Shown here piece by piece: positions 12,598 to 23,829 of a DNA stretch of 64,000 nt. The first letter of the stretch is position 1. Each line of letters starts with the position of its first letter. The stretch is taken from positions 1 to 64,000 of the forward strand of contig JABTTQ020001099.1 in the NCBI GenBank assembly GCA_016081115.2, in the 5' to 3' direction. The stretch comes from Rehmannia glutinosa. Taxonomy: Eukaryota > Streptophyta > Magnoliopsida > Lamiales > Orobanchaceae. The notes beneath the pieces are model-generated. The model was not told the DNA's origin and did no database searches. It saw only the letters and a program-made list of their open reading frames with translations. The translations under genes were made by a program, and so were the position numbers.

Positions 12598-12839
12598 AAA
12601 CAAAGATTTTTTATGCCGTTGCTATTAACTCTTCAATTTTGCAGCCTAGTGGATCTACGTGGATGCTCAATGGGGCACGACTAGAGAGCTACCGAGTTAT
12701 GGTGCTATATGCTCCACCGTGCTGAGGTCTTGTGATTGTCGAGCGATGAAGTAATTGTTTGTAATGATATTTGGAAGGATTTGGGGAAATATTTTTACTG
12801 ATTCTTTTTCGTAATTCTGGTCTCTAACGATTGTACTGC

Positions 12840-12845
12840 AATAAA
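12840..12845 (+). terminator. candidate poly-A signal of the RETICULATA-RELATED gene
   Basis: AATAAA 243 bases after the stop codon. Position and orientation fit; the motif is short and could be chance. Confidence 0.4.
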
Positions 12846-13129
12846 TTTGTGGACTGCAGATTGCACGTACTTTATAAGAAAGTTTGATGCTGAGTTCTGT
12901 TGTTGAGTGAGTGCGTATATTTTACTTTGTACTATTCTCCTTCCTATTATGTCCTATTGTAGGAAATTAAGATCCCTACAGGAATTTAAGGGCTGCTAGA
13001 CCCATAATTCACACGTCTCTGCATCTGGAAAGATATAATACATCTACGATTTTCTTACTTCTTTTTGAGTGCATAACATATCTACAATTACTGATTTCTG
13101 GAGAGATATAATACATCTTTTATGCATAC

Positions 13130-13599
13130 TGTTAAATTCGGGGTACTTGGTACGCTCCCACACTTGAAGCGTACCCAATATGGGAAGAAAGCACAAGCCC
13201 ACCAAGTGAGGTTCCATCCTAAAACCAATTGGTGATAGGAGGAGTAGCTCACTTGACTTATAAAGTGGACTCTCTTCCCTTAATCAATCCATGTGGGACA
13301 ACTCACAAGTGACATATCTCAACACGCCCCCTCACTTGTGAGTCTTTCATCAATTCATTAATCATTTTAATTATCATCACATGATCAACCATGCTCAATC
13401 ACATCATGTGATATGGCCCACCTGGGGCCGAGTATGAGCCTGCTCTGATACCATGTTAAATTCGGAAGGACTTGGTACGGTCCCACACATGAAGCGTACC
13501 CAATATTGGTGATAGGAGGAATAGCTCACTTGACTGATAAAGTGGACTCTCTTCCCTTAATCAATCCATATGGGATAACTCACAAGTGACATCTCAACA
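13130..13599 (-). mobile_element. complete TRIM (miniature LTR retroelement) with 5-bp TSD
   Basis: Two direct repeats, 13130-13324 and 13454-13599, both begin TGTTAAATTCGG and end CTCAACA. The second lacks about 48 bases after CGTACCCAATAT. Read on the minus strand, the repeat at 13454-13599 is the 5' LTR. It is followed at once by TGGTATCAGAGC (13453-13442), a perfect initiator-tRNA-Met primer-binding site. A purine-rich tract (AGTGAGGGGGCG, near 13325-13336) precedes the 3' LTR. The internal part is only 129 bp and cannot code. CATAC flanks both sides (13125-13129 and 13600-13604) as target-site duplication. Confidence 0.92.
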
Positions 13600-13698
13600 C
13601 ATACTTCTTTTGGTTGATCCAAACCATATTCTGTTCTGCTATGATGATAAACACTAGTTAACCGCCTGCCAATACACAAAGAACATTGGGAACATAGG

Positions 13699-13700
<2 letters not shown>

Positions 13701-13732
<32 letters not shown>
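13701..13732. repeat. (TA)n microsatellite
   Basis: About 15 TA units 100 bases beyond the TRIM. Confidence 0.95.
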
Positions 13733-13736
<4 letters not shown>

Positions 13737-13739
13737 CAA

Positions 13740-14498
13740 CAGTGGAATGTCAGTCTTCAGATTTTTTTTTTAAATAAATTGAGAGTAATGGTTGGAGGGG
13801 AAATGATAAATTCAAAGAAACTAAAAGATACAAGATTCAACCCTAGTTAACACTCTTAGAAAGGGTGAGCGATACCACTTGAGCTATAAGCTCGTGGTCT
13901 TCAGATTTTATTTTTAAGGTGTCTATTCTTTGATTAGAGTGCGAGGGATGGTCTTGCCTTCAAAAAGAAATCTCCAAAACTTAACTTTCATTGAAGAATT
14001 TGAAACTATGAATTTCAAATCCATAATAATAAATTCATCGAATTTGTTTGGACGAGCTCATTTCATAATAAATTTCAAATCTTTAAAGACATACTTTAAG
14101 TTATTTTCCTGAATGATTGCGGTGAATTCAAAATTTATTTTACATATGGTATCATTTGAAATCATTCCCGCAAATATTCACCTCAAATCCAAAACTTGGG
14201 TTATTTTCAGTTTTAGTACCTCAATTATACCTAGTTTTCAGTTTTGATCCCAAGGTTTTGATTTAATCGGTTTTAGTACCCAACGTTTTGGGTTTTAATC
14301 AGTCGGATACTGTAGTTAAATAAGCTGTTAAAACCGACCGGTTGATTAGTTGTAGAAGGTTTTCCAAACTTTCGAATGTATCATTTTGGTACCCTATGTT
14401 TCTTGGTTTATCAAATTTGGTCCCTAGATATTTCAATTTTTATTCAAAGGACTCGATCTTTTCAAGACTCTCAACTCTTTAACTTTGGGCCACGAAAA
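13740..14498. other. intergenic DNA leading into the pararetroviral block
   Basis: No gene seen. From about 14205 a wording of the type AGTTTTAGTACC / AGTTTTGATCCC / GGTTTTAGTACCC recurs several times. A loosely similar theme in reverse orientation occurs at 22045-22160, after the pararetroviral block. This could be the two ends of a transposon around the viral copy, but the match is weak. Confidence 0.4.
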
Positions 14499-14509
14499 TG
14501 GTATCGAGC
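14499..14509 (+). promoter_or_regulatory. tRNA-Met primer-binding-like site of the endogenous pararetrovirus
   Basis: TGGTATCGAGC, differing from the initiator-tRNA-Met site TGGTATCAGAGC by a missing A. It lies just ahead of the first decayed viral frame, where caulimovirids have their minus-strand primer site. Confidence 0.55.
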
Positions 14510-16206
14510 TAGGTTTATTAAGAACTTTTAGTTATATTTATTATATTTATGTAATTAACAATTGGTGAGGAGAAATTACTCGAGATTATGGATCCAGGAC
14601 CGATGTCCGAGATGTACCCTTACAGGACATATCGTCAAATATTGACGATGTATGCCTAAGAACACCTTGACCAGGTTTCATATTGGGAATACCAACATGA
14701 AGAAAAGGAAGGCGAGCCGACGGGAAACCTTAAGCAAAGCGATGCAAAATGCGGTGAGAATATTATAAGCGATTCCGGATGCTTAACGGCACTTATATGT
14801 TCACTTGATGAACCTTCAAGAAAGCGGTTCATGAAAATTCCCATCGAGAACAATGATTCACGATGGAGTAGAGTGGAGCGAGATCTTCCCAGAGACAAAT
14901 CTAAGATCTCAGAAGATCTTAGAGAAATCGAAGCGGTGCGAATTATGGCAACCGCCATATTCATTTACAAAGATCAAGTTCATCGAGATCGAACTGGATG
15001 GAAACGATGGTGAAATATCGAAGGAAACTCTTGAACTCCTTCATGATATTGAAACGAAGTCAAAACCCTGGAGACGAGGCCAAGTTCATCGGAGGAAGGA
15101 AACGTATTGATTTTGGGGAGTACCCTATTTACACCAAAAGGGAAACCAAAGAAGTCATACAAAAATGACGGATGAGGAAAAGCTTATTGCTCTAATCAAA
15201 GGAAAATCCATCAAAAATTAAAAAGATGGATATGGAAAAGATGAATCTTAAAGATCTACACGACTGGCGAGAATCCTTGGCGGGATTAGGTATTGTAGAT
15301 TTAAAGATGAACGCGGGTGAGAATCGGCTTTGGTTACCTATGACCCACTGAGGTAGACCAATTCCTCCACCACCGCCACCGATTAATCCTAACGTCGAAG
15401 AAATACGGGTTCACATCATGGAGCTCGGGACGAGAGGATGCCACATGCCGGGATTTCACGGCCAGGGAGTGATCCACTTTCGGGGACGGAGGAGGTCGAA
15501 ACCCTCTTGCGGGAACGGACAACCTAGGAAGGCCAAATGTTTATCAGGACGCCTTATGGAAGATCGCACCTCGACCCGATACATCCGTATGAGTTGATGT
15601 TAATCTGGACATCCCGATTTTAAAAGCAGAAGTTCTCATTGATGAATGGGCTTGACTATGAGAATTTCGGTGGGGAACCTCGATCTTACAAAGGATTCAT
15701 TCATTTTACTCCTTGAAATGAGTCTTGAAGGATCGGTGAAGATTACGGGATATGACCGATCTTTAGTACGAAAAGTTCGGTCACATCGGGGGAATCACTT
15801 AAAGGAATTATCGATGGTATGGCAAAACTATTCAAAATCAATTCATCGGTGAGGTTATTTCGAGGATTAGAGGATGAAAAAAAGAAAGAAATATAAACAA
15901 GCCCTCTGCCTTGAGTTCTTTGGATATTTGTCATATAGCGAATATATCAAGTTGTTCACCGAATACGGTGGAAATCAAGATTGAGGAAAAAGAAATTTGC
16001 CATGACTATTCTTTGCCAAAATTTCGAGTCCACGGAGAGAAATGCTTATCGTGAATACAAGGGTGGATCAAGAAGTAGAAAGCGTGGCCAAAAAATGTCT
16101 TTCCTAAAGGCGAGTTATCGAATGGTCTTTATCAAGCGGCTCTGCACAGAGGAATTACAAGAGATTAAGAGGAATTAACAAGCGGTTCCTCTATGTTGCG
16201 TGGATA

Positions 16207-16720
16207 ATGATATCCCAACGATTGTGGGAGGTCAACCAAGGCGGCACAAGAAGAAGAAGAAGGAGAAGCCATCCATACGCGAGGAAGCAACAACAAAAGC
16301 GGTCTTCATGGAGACCTAGAAGGTTAGTCAAAACAAAAGCACGAAGTTATAAATCGGGACAAAGACCACACAGCGGGAGTAGAGCCTCATCATCGGTTCT
16401 AATCAAGCAAGTACGGCCAATCCGGGGAGAAGAACTTTCGGGCGTGCTCACACTAGAGCTAATGAAAGTTTCAAAGTTTCGTAATTCTTTGGACATGCGG
16501 AGCAAGAGGGCATATCTCAGCGGATTGCCCAGACAATCAAAAACGAGTCGATACGAGTTCGAGGCCACACGGAAATCGAGAAGAAGGCATCTATTATCGG
16601 GATTTAATACAAGTGTATCAATTTGAGGATATTCCTCGAGATGAAAGCATCTATGAAGAAGAGATCTATTCGATGATGGAAGTGAATCGATTCGAGAATC
16701 GCAGTGAAGAAGAAATTCTT
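16207..16720 (+). pseudogene. pararetroviral coat-protein-like region, Arg-rich with zinc knuckle remnant
   Basis: An Arg/Lys-rich block (16240-16330) is followed near 16490-16545 by a CCHC-type knuckle remnant (CGARGHISADC with its first cysteine pair disturbed) and then an acidic stretch. This order matches the nucleic-acid-binding C-terminus of caulimovirid coat proteins. Frame changes occur between the parts. Confidence 0.5.
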
Positions 16721-18555
16721 CAAAGAGGCGGTTAGGGAGGATATGTCGGGATTCCTCTCTCACACGACGGTTTCTCATAAAACTCTTATGAGAATCATGA
16801 AGGAAGATCAAAGCTTCAAGTCATGATGGATTTACAATTGGAGCTATGGAAAAAGCATTGGATAAAATTGGGTTTCGTAACGAGAAAACACCAAATTATC
16901 CACGAGGGTAACTTAGGAGAATTTGCTATTTCGATGGAGTTTTGGGAAACGATCGAGATGCGAGTTGGTCCCTATTAAAGAAATACAGGAGATCAAAAGC
17001 GAGTTAAAAGAGAAGTTGCAAATACACTCTCATGGATTCACATTGGAGCCATAAGAGTCATTATTAAGGCAACATTCAAGGAAGGAATAGATTCGCCACT
17101 CAATCTTGCTATTTTTGACAAGCGAATCTCACATCTCAAGGATTCATGCCTTGGAAGCGATTCTGAAATTTGTATGCGGGGAAATTAGCATTTAATGTCT
17201 ATCCTAGAATGGTATACAATTTGGGAGATCGAGACTTGATGAGAGTCTAACCCTTCATCAAGATTTCAAAAGAGTCGATTTGATGAAAGAAGGAAAGCAG
17301 GCCTTACTCGATCACATACAAGATTTCCTATGCTCTCTCGAATACCCATCATTAAAGTATTCTTGAGAAAGGAATTTATTGAAGTCCCAAGAATCTTTGA
17401 GGACTTTGCGAGAGTGGTGTTACGAGAAATCATTGAATCTCCAACTATTAAGGAGATTGATATGATAATTCAAGATCAACCTTGATCTTCAACAAAAGTG
17501 AGTCTCGAGTTGAGCACAGAAGGATGTCTTTCGGCCAAGACAAAATGGTGAGTAGCAGCCGTTGGGAAGAAAAGGAGACCGAGTCTGATATTCGAGCGCA
17601 TCCCCGAGGCATTTAAAAAGCAATGAGAAGCTGAAATGTCGAGAAGGATGGCGAGAGGTTGAAGTAATATTCGACATCACTCAAAAGGATAACATTTTTC
17701 CTTGTGATGTTCTATATTATCTCCAACAACCAATCGTTGGAAGGTATCAAGGAAGCTGAAGATAGGAGAAATTGAGCTTACTATCACGGGAGTTGCGGGG
17801 AAAGATCGAGAACAATTAATCTTGGGAATTGAATTTCTTGAGGAGCATAAACCTTGGGAAAGATTACAAGACGGAATGGAGTTCACAGTGGCTAATAAAA
17901 GATACTGAGAATCGAGATGACCACTAGTCCATTCTCCATATACATTTCTATTGGAATGTTATATCTTGAATACAAGGCCGAATATTTTCACGCTATATTG
18001 ATTAGTCTTAGGAATATATCTTGCAAAGCGGATGTTTTTCTAAAGAAATTGGAGAAGATTTACCGGCTATTGCGGGGAAGAGATTTCTCTAAAAGGATTC
18101 TTATCCTTAATGAGGGAATTAAGCAGCGGATCATGATCGGAGGCGCGACGGTACCCGTGGTACAAAGTGAAAACGCCACCAATCTATTTCCATGATAAAG
18201 TGCGAGATATTTTCTTTGGGAAATAATTTCTGCAAACATTCAAGCGGTTCACACAAGAGAACGAGACAAGAAGACTTATTTTCACAACCTTATGTGATCA
18301 TAAGATTATTGTCCGAGAGCGGGAAGCATTTTACCGAAAAATGCCCATTAATTTTCGCGCAGCAAAGCGTGGTGATGAAGCCAAACTTCGCAATCCAAAA
18401 ATGGCGGATCGAAGGAAATTTGGTGAAGCTTTATTATCCTATAGACAATTTGGTTCCATCCAGGAAGGATCGGAAGATATGGGATAATAACTTGTATTCA
18501 TTCAGTACAAGGAGAAGAAGAACGAGTCACTCCGGAAGCCGTTGCGGAATTATGG

Positions 18556-19330
18556 ATGAGTCTAATGGAGAATCCGAGTGATGTAACCATAGAGGAACAA
18601 ATATCTCTCGAGGATATCAAGAAGAAGATCCAAAGGAATTACAATGAAGATCCTTTGGCTTGGTGGGATAAGAACGAGCTTAAAGCTTCCTTAAAGGTTA
18701 AACCTGGAAAGGAGTACGAGTTCGTAAGATTCAAACCAATCCTTATGAACGGGCGGATCGTGAGGACATGCGAAGATACTTAAGGAACATCCGGACCTTA
18801 AGTTAATTTCACCAGGAGTTTCTCCATACGGATCCGGGGTTCTTAGTCGAAACCATGGAGAAATCAAAAGAGGAAAGCGAGACTTGTTATTAATTACAAG
18901 GGAATTAATAACATTTTGGAGTTCGACGGATACTATATCCCAAGCGAGAGAACATCCAGTTAGCGTATCAAAGGTGCAAGATATTCTCAAAGTTCGATTG
19001 CAAGTCCGGATTCTACAGTTAAGATGGAGGAAGAAAGTAAGAAGTTTCTGACTTTCGCTACACCACGGGGACACTATATTTGGGCGTGATGCCTATGGGA
19101 TTGGCTAACGCACCCCGGATATATCAAAGAAAGATGGATAATCTTTTCAAAGATTATTTCGATTTTGTTGTTCGTATATATCGGCGACATTCTAATCGCA
19201 TCAAAGAACATGAAGGAGCATCTCAAACATTTGGAAATATTTTGGATGTTTGTCATAAAAAAGGATTAGTGCTTTCGGAAAAAGCGCGTAATCGCAACAA
19301 AACAGATTGAATTCCTTGGAATAGAAATCG
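18556..19330 (+). pseudogene. pararetroviral reverse-transcriptase region, broken
   Basis: The N-terminal linker and palm domain of a caulimovirid-type reverse transcriptase are recognisable from 18556 to 19330. Three or more frame changes and stops interrupt them, including one inside the region holding the catalytic aspartates (about 19160-19200). It cannot be translated as it stands. Confidence 0.65.
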
Positions 19331-19407
19331 ATGAATCGGAATTATTCTAGAATCATATTGTGGAAAAGATACGGGGATTTCGGATACACTAAAAGACAAG
19401 AAGCAAC

Positions 19408-19965
19408 TTGAGTTTTCGGGAGTTGTTAATTTTCTTTGGAATGTTTATTAACAATCTAGCATACTACAGAAGGTGTTTAGCCCATTACTTAAAAAAAGAT
19501 GCAATATTCAAATGGGAAGATGAACATCAAGAAGGAATTAAGCAACTTAAAGAAGTTTGTAAAAAGCTTCCAAAACTTGCGATTCCCAGATGAGGATGGC
19601 TGGTTCTTTACGGATGCGGTGATGATTGGTGGCGGCGAGTTCTTACGAAAGTCACACCAAACGAGGAAGTGCCATGCGAATCTTGTAGTGGTTTATTCAC
19701 CCTAGTGAAGCAACTTCGGTGGCATATTAACGAGAAAGAATTATTTGCGATCGAAAGGCTTTTAAAAAATGGCCTTTATTTTTCTTGGCTAAAAAGTTTA
19801 CTTTAAAAATTGATAATTCAAGTGTCGAGGCTTTTACGAAAAACAAAATTGAATCAAAACCGAGAAAAGGCTCGATTACTTAGATGGCAAGTGAATGTCA
19901 ATATTATGATTATGATATTGTCATTATAAAATCTCATGAAAATATTCTTGCAGATTTCTTGACAC
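19408..19965 (+). pseudogene. pararetroviral RNase H region, broken
   Basis: Continuation of the polymerase: a connection segment at 19408-19593 and the end of an RNase H domain at 19884-19965 (ADFLTRD near its end). These are separated by frame changes around 19690-19880. Confidence 0.6.
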
Positions 19966-20499
19966 GAGATGGAAAGCGGCGTTGGCGACGAAGTCTTAAA
20001 CGAGTAAGACATCTCGGGAAAACTGGAGAGTCTAGAAGCGAGATTTTGGGACGCTATGTCTCAATGCGAGTTTCTTTGGGCGACTTCAACGGTGACAGGA
20101 AATCCGTTTCTAGTCAAATACGAGCATGCCGGTTCGCTCGAGGACAATTGTTCTTAGACTGCGGGGCCTCTCTTCCAGCCGCATCTCTACGGTGCAAAAA
20201 GGGGCCGAGAGAGTACGGGGCTCTAACCCGGAGGTTATGGATTCAAGTACCATAATCACAAGTGTTGCAGGTGATGCATCCCGAGGTGTACAAAAGAATA
20301 GCGAATGTTGAAGCTCCGGTGTCACAACCCGAGTCTTCAAGTCAACCCAAGCACCTGCAGGGTAAAAGGGAGAGTTGAATCTTAGGCCATGACAGACAAA
20401 TCTAAGGTTCAAAGCGACGAGATTAAGATTTCTCTATGCGGTATATCGGAGGTAATGGGAGAAACTAGTTACAAGACAAGGTATTAACCCGGAAAAACA

Positions 20500-21345
20500 A
20501 TGGTTGATATCTCGGCAAGTATCCCGAGTTTGGATGAAACCAGGAAGTCATCAAATGAAGTACGAGGGAATGGTATACTTTTGGAGCTTTAGCTTCAATC
20601 TATACCGTGTCACGAGGATTCCAGAAATTTCAAAATTACCGAAATGGATTGGGGAAGCGATTTTGAGACTGGGCGATAATCCACACTTGGCGAGGCGATA
20701 TTTTGGAACTTTATTTTATCGGTCGGCTCACGAACCGAAGAAAGGCTTTAATGAAGCTTTTCATTTCATCAACTAAGAAAATAGGATGGAAATGCTTTAA
20801 AATACATTAAGCGGCAAATTTTCAGGAAGAAGGACGATGTTAGTAGGAGCATTTTTCAAGACGAAGCTACCCAGGCGAGCATAAGTCTTTGGGTTTGTCT
20901 AATGAAATGGACAAAGTCAAATATCCATTCAAGTTCTTCAGTCGGCGAATGGATCTTTCCTTTTGAATTCGATGATGGATCAACCACGGGTTTTGCGGAA
21001 GAACTCTTGAGACCAAAAGAAGAATTCTCGGGAAAACAAGATTAGGCAAGCAAAGAAACTTACCGAAATCTTGTAACATGGCGCATGTTGGCCGTTGGGT
21101 CAACCGGATCTGTCAAGCATGCAGAACAAAAGGAACCGAGTTTGGGAAAGGATTCCAACCCAAACCCGGCCAACCGACAAGATCATGCATTTGGAAAGGA
21201 TAAGGGCCCGACTCATAAGGCAGCGTTATCTCGGGGACCACGTAAACCAAATTTTTAAAAGATTCACGACAAACATCACATGGGTTGAGTCACGCGGGAG
21301 GAGAAAAAGAAAACCGGTGGCGGCGATAATGTGGGATATGGCGTA
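20500..21345 (+). pseudogene. 3' coding remnant of the endogenous pararetrovirus
   Basis: Several short open frames on the plus strand with basic composition, downstream of RNase H. Position suggests the 3' part of the viral polyprotein or an additional viral ORF; no domain was recognised. Confidence 0.35.
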
Positions 21346-21460
21346 AGCGGTGGCGTCGTATATATCAAGCCAAGATTTGAAGTCGCCTTTGAAGTCCAGG
21401 ACTTAACTCTATAAAATGCAGGATTTGAAGGAAGGCGAGGACATCGAACATTTCCCTTAG

Positions 21461-22467
21461 TTTTCTTACAATAAAATCGAGTGAAAATTTGTAATAAGTT
21501 TGAGTGTTTAGTTTTTAAATTTATGTATTTTCGAGTGCAAGCTCAATAATGAGAAATTTAAACAAGTTTTCTCCTCCCAAAAGGAGATTACTAATGTAAT
21601 AAATTTTTCTTTAAGTTCTTAATAAAATAAAGACTTTTGTTCAACATGTGTTCATAGTGTTCTATTGATCTATCCCCCGAAGAAATACTTTTACGCCTGG
21701 AGTAGAAACGAACGCAAGTGTCTTTGGCAGTCTTTGAAGAGTCGGATAAACTGCGAGATCATCTTCCCGAGGTGAGGTTGAGCAGTGAGGAGATGTTTGT
21801 CAAGCGATCCGGGGCGATAATTTTCCGATGGTGGCGTTGCGAACCACTTAACGTGCGGTGTTTGGTCGAAAAGAGGTATGAATTTTTAAGGGATCTATTA
21901 ATTTTACGGAAGCATGTTGGGGGCACGATATGGTCGTAATGGATTATTTCCATTATTGTATTTGAAGTAAAGTATGGGTCTTGGAAGAGATTATTCATAA
22001 AACATTAGTCGAAATTGAAAGGTTGTTAAAAAGGAAACTCGCTATAACAGGTTAAAGCTGTTAGAGTTAACGGAGAGTTAACGGAAAGGTACCAAATATG
22101 ATTAATTTTGTGAACATTAGGTACCAATCTTGATTAGGTTGAAAAAGGGGTATCAAAAAAGTAAAATTAGGGTATAGATTGGGTATGAAAAATGAAATTA
22201 TCCCCCAAAACTTTATTGAATTGAGAATTTTGGGTAAACACAAGTAAAAAGGGAAACAATAGGGGTGCATTTGAGAAAAATAAATCCAATAAAGATTCAA
22301 GGCAACGTGGCCTCGTATCATACCTTAGATTAAATAATTGAATTTTTTTTTTTACGAAAACGATAAAATAGGAATGGTGATTGAAATACATAACCCCACA
22401 CAAAACCCAATCCCAACGGATTGCACAGCGCCATTCTCATATCTCCCTCTCTCCTCGGCGGCGCGTG
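21461..22467. other. spacer between pararetroviral block and ELO gene
   Basis: AT-rich, with a cluster resembling poly-A signals (AATAAAATAAAGAC at 21620-21633), which may be the viral transcript end. At 21720-21940 a short plus-strand frame looks viral-like in composition but was not identified. The final 100 bases are ELO promoter/5' UTR. Confidence 0.4.
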
Positions 22468-23301
22468 ATGGACACGCTCTACACCACCATCCACTACTGG
22501 CTAGTCGACCACCCCATTATCAGCCAATACGAGTGGAAACCCTACCAAACCCCCGGCGCCTCCCCACTCTTCGTCGCCACCACCGTCGTCACCTACCTCA
22601 CCCTCACACTCTCTCTCCACAAATTCTCTCTCCTCCCAGCCGTCCCCTCCGCCGCCCTCCGCCTCATCACCGCCGTCCACAACCTAATCCTCTGCCTCCT
22701 CTCCCTCCTGATGGCCGTCGGCTGCGCCCTCTCCGCCGCCCACCAGACGCCGCCGCACCACCGGATCTGGCCCATCTGCTTCCCCGCGGGCCAAACCCCG
22801 CCGCGCGGGCCCACATTCTTCTGGGCCCACGTCTTCTACTTCTCGAAAATCCTCGAGTTCGTCGACACGCTCCTGATCCTCCTGAGCGGGTCCCGCTCCC
22901 GGCGGCTGTCGTTCCTCCACGTGTACCACCACGCGGTGGTGGTGGTGATGTGCTACGTGTGGCTGGCGGCGTCGCAGTCGCTGTTCCCGGTGGCGCTCGT
23001 GACCAACGCGACGGTGCACGTGGTGATGTACGGGTACTACCTGGTGGCGGCGCTGGGAATCCGGCCGTGGTGGAAGAGATTGGTGACGGATTTTCAGATC
23101 TTCCAGTTCGTGTTCAGTTTCCTGATTTCGGGTTGGATGATGTACCACCATTTTAGCGGGTCGGGTTGCGAGGGGATGTTGGGATGGTGGTTCAATGCGG
23201 TTTTCAATGGCTCGCTTTTGGCGCTTTTTGTTAATTTTCATCTCAACAATTATGCCAAGAAAAAGAGATTGGATCTGGATAAGGATAAAAAAACATCTTG
23301 A
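22468..23301 (+). CDS. ELO-type very-long-chain fatty acid elongase, intact
   Basis: Intact single-exon gene of 277 residues in the GNS1/SUR4 (ELO) family, related to plant elongation-of-fatty-acids protein 3-like (HOS3 group). Such proteins condense malonyl-CoA with long acyl-CoA in the endoplasmic reticulum membrane. All signatures are present in order: KILEFVDT (127-134), HVYHH (151-155, catalytic HxxHH), HVVMYGYY (184-191), TDFQIFQ (207-213). Several hydrophobic segments fit a multi-pass membrane protein, and the C-terminus KKKRLDLDKDKKTS is lysine-rich, consistent with ER retention. The ATG at 22468 is preferred over an in-frame ATG at 22381 because homologues start with this short polar leader. 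The coding region is GC-rich, unlike the surrounding repeats. Confidence 0.93.
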   Translation: MDTLYTTIHYWLVDHPIISQYEWKPYQTPGASPLFVATTVVTYLTLTLSLHKFSLLPAVPSAALRLITAVHNLILCLLSLLMAVGCALSAAHQTPPHHRIWPICFPAGQTPPRGPTFFWAHVFYFSKILEFVDTLLILLSGSRSRRLSFLHVYHHAVVVVMCYVWLAASQSLFPVALVTNATVHVVMYGYYLVAALGIRPWWKRLVTDFQIFQFVFSFLISGWMMYHHFSGSGCEGMLGWWFNAVFNGSLLALFVNFHLNNYAKKKRLDLDKDKKTS

Positions 23302-23639
23302 ATTTTGGTTCTTAATTCTTTTTTTTATTATTTTGGAATTGAGGTTTTCAATCTTCATTCTTTTTCTCAGTACACGAAAATTGTTCAATCTTTAGCTGCA
23401 TCGTGCTAAGTGCAGTAGTTTTTTGCTTAGTTACAATTTTCTTGGGAATGGAGTATGATATCATAGTAGTGTACCCACAATTATTAAAGTCGTAGAACCC
23501 ATAAATAATCATATAGTTGTCTGAGTGTTTAAAACTCTCAAATTTATACCAGATGTCTCAGCTTCGATTTCTGTGAGTGCATCACCCACCCCCTAGTAGA
23601 TATATACTAAAAATAAAAAGAAAGGGAAAATTAGAAAAT

Positions 23640-23785
23640 TGGTCTTCTAAGTTGGTATGTTCACACTTTTGGTCCTCTAAGTTGGTCTGTTTGAAAATTA
23701 GTCCTCTAAGTTATGAAATTTCAGACTTTTGGTCCTCTAAGTTGGCCTGTTTGAAAATTAGTCCTCTAAGTTATAAAATTTGAGA
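23640..23785. repeat. short tandem repeat, about 60-bp unit
   Basis: GTCCTCTAAGTTGG and AGTCCTCTAAGTTAT alternate, with TTTGAAAATTAGTCC repeated exactly at the unit border. Roughly 2.4 diverged units between the ELO 3' end and the LINE. Non-coding. Confidence 0.7.
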
Positions 23786-23829
23786 AATTTCGTCCGATTT
23801 TGACCGAAAACTTTTCAATCCGTAGAAAA

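Larger units (their letters stand above)
14499..21460 (+). mobile_element. decayed endogenous pararetrovirus (Caulimoviridae, florendovirus/petuvirus-like)
   Basis: About 7 kb with the order expected of an endogenous caulimovirid: primer-binding site, 5' coding region, Arg-rich coat-protein-like region with a zinc knuckle, reverse transcriptase, RNase H, then a basic C-terminal region. Every long frame is interrupted by stops and small indels, so no ORF of viral length survives. No LTRs, and no integrase was recognised, which with the single flanking PBS argues against a Ty3/gypsy element. Host capture is probably old. No functional product is expected. Genus is inferred from general likeness of the reverse-transcriptase region and is not firm. 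Confidence 0.72.

Noticed and set aside
13442..13453. GCTCTGATACCA as a tRNA gene fragment
   Set aside because: It is the complement of the standard retroelement primer-binding site and abuts an LTR exactly.
14499..21460. Ty3/gypsy LTR retrotransposon instead of a pararetrovirus
   Set aside because: No LTR pair around it and no integrase recognised; domain order and flanking PBS fit a caulimovirid better, though decay leaves some doubt.
22338..23388. Long frames of 272 and 234 residues overlapping ELO in other frames
   Set aside because: GC-rich codon-position shadows; Pro/Arg/His-rich composition with no domain. The ELO frame carries all four family motifs.
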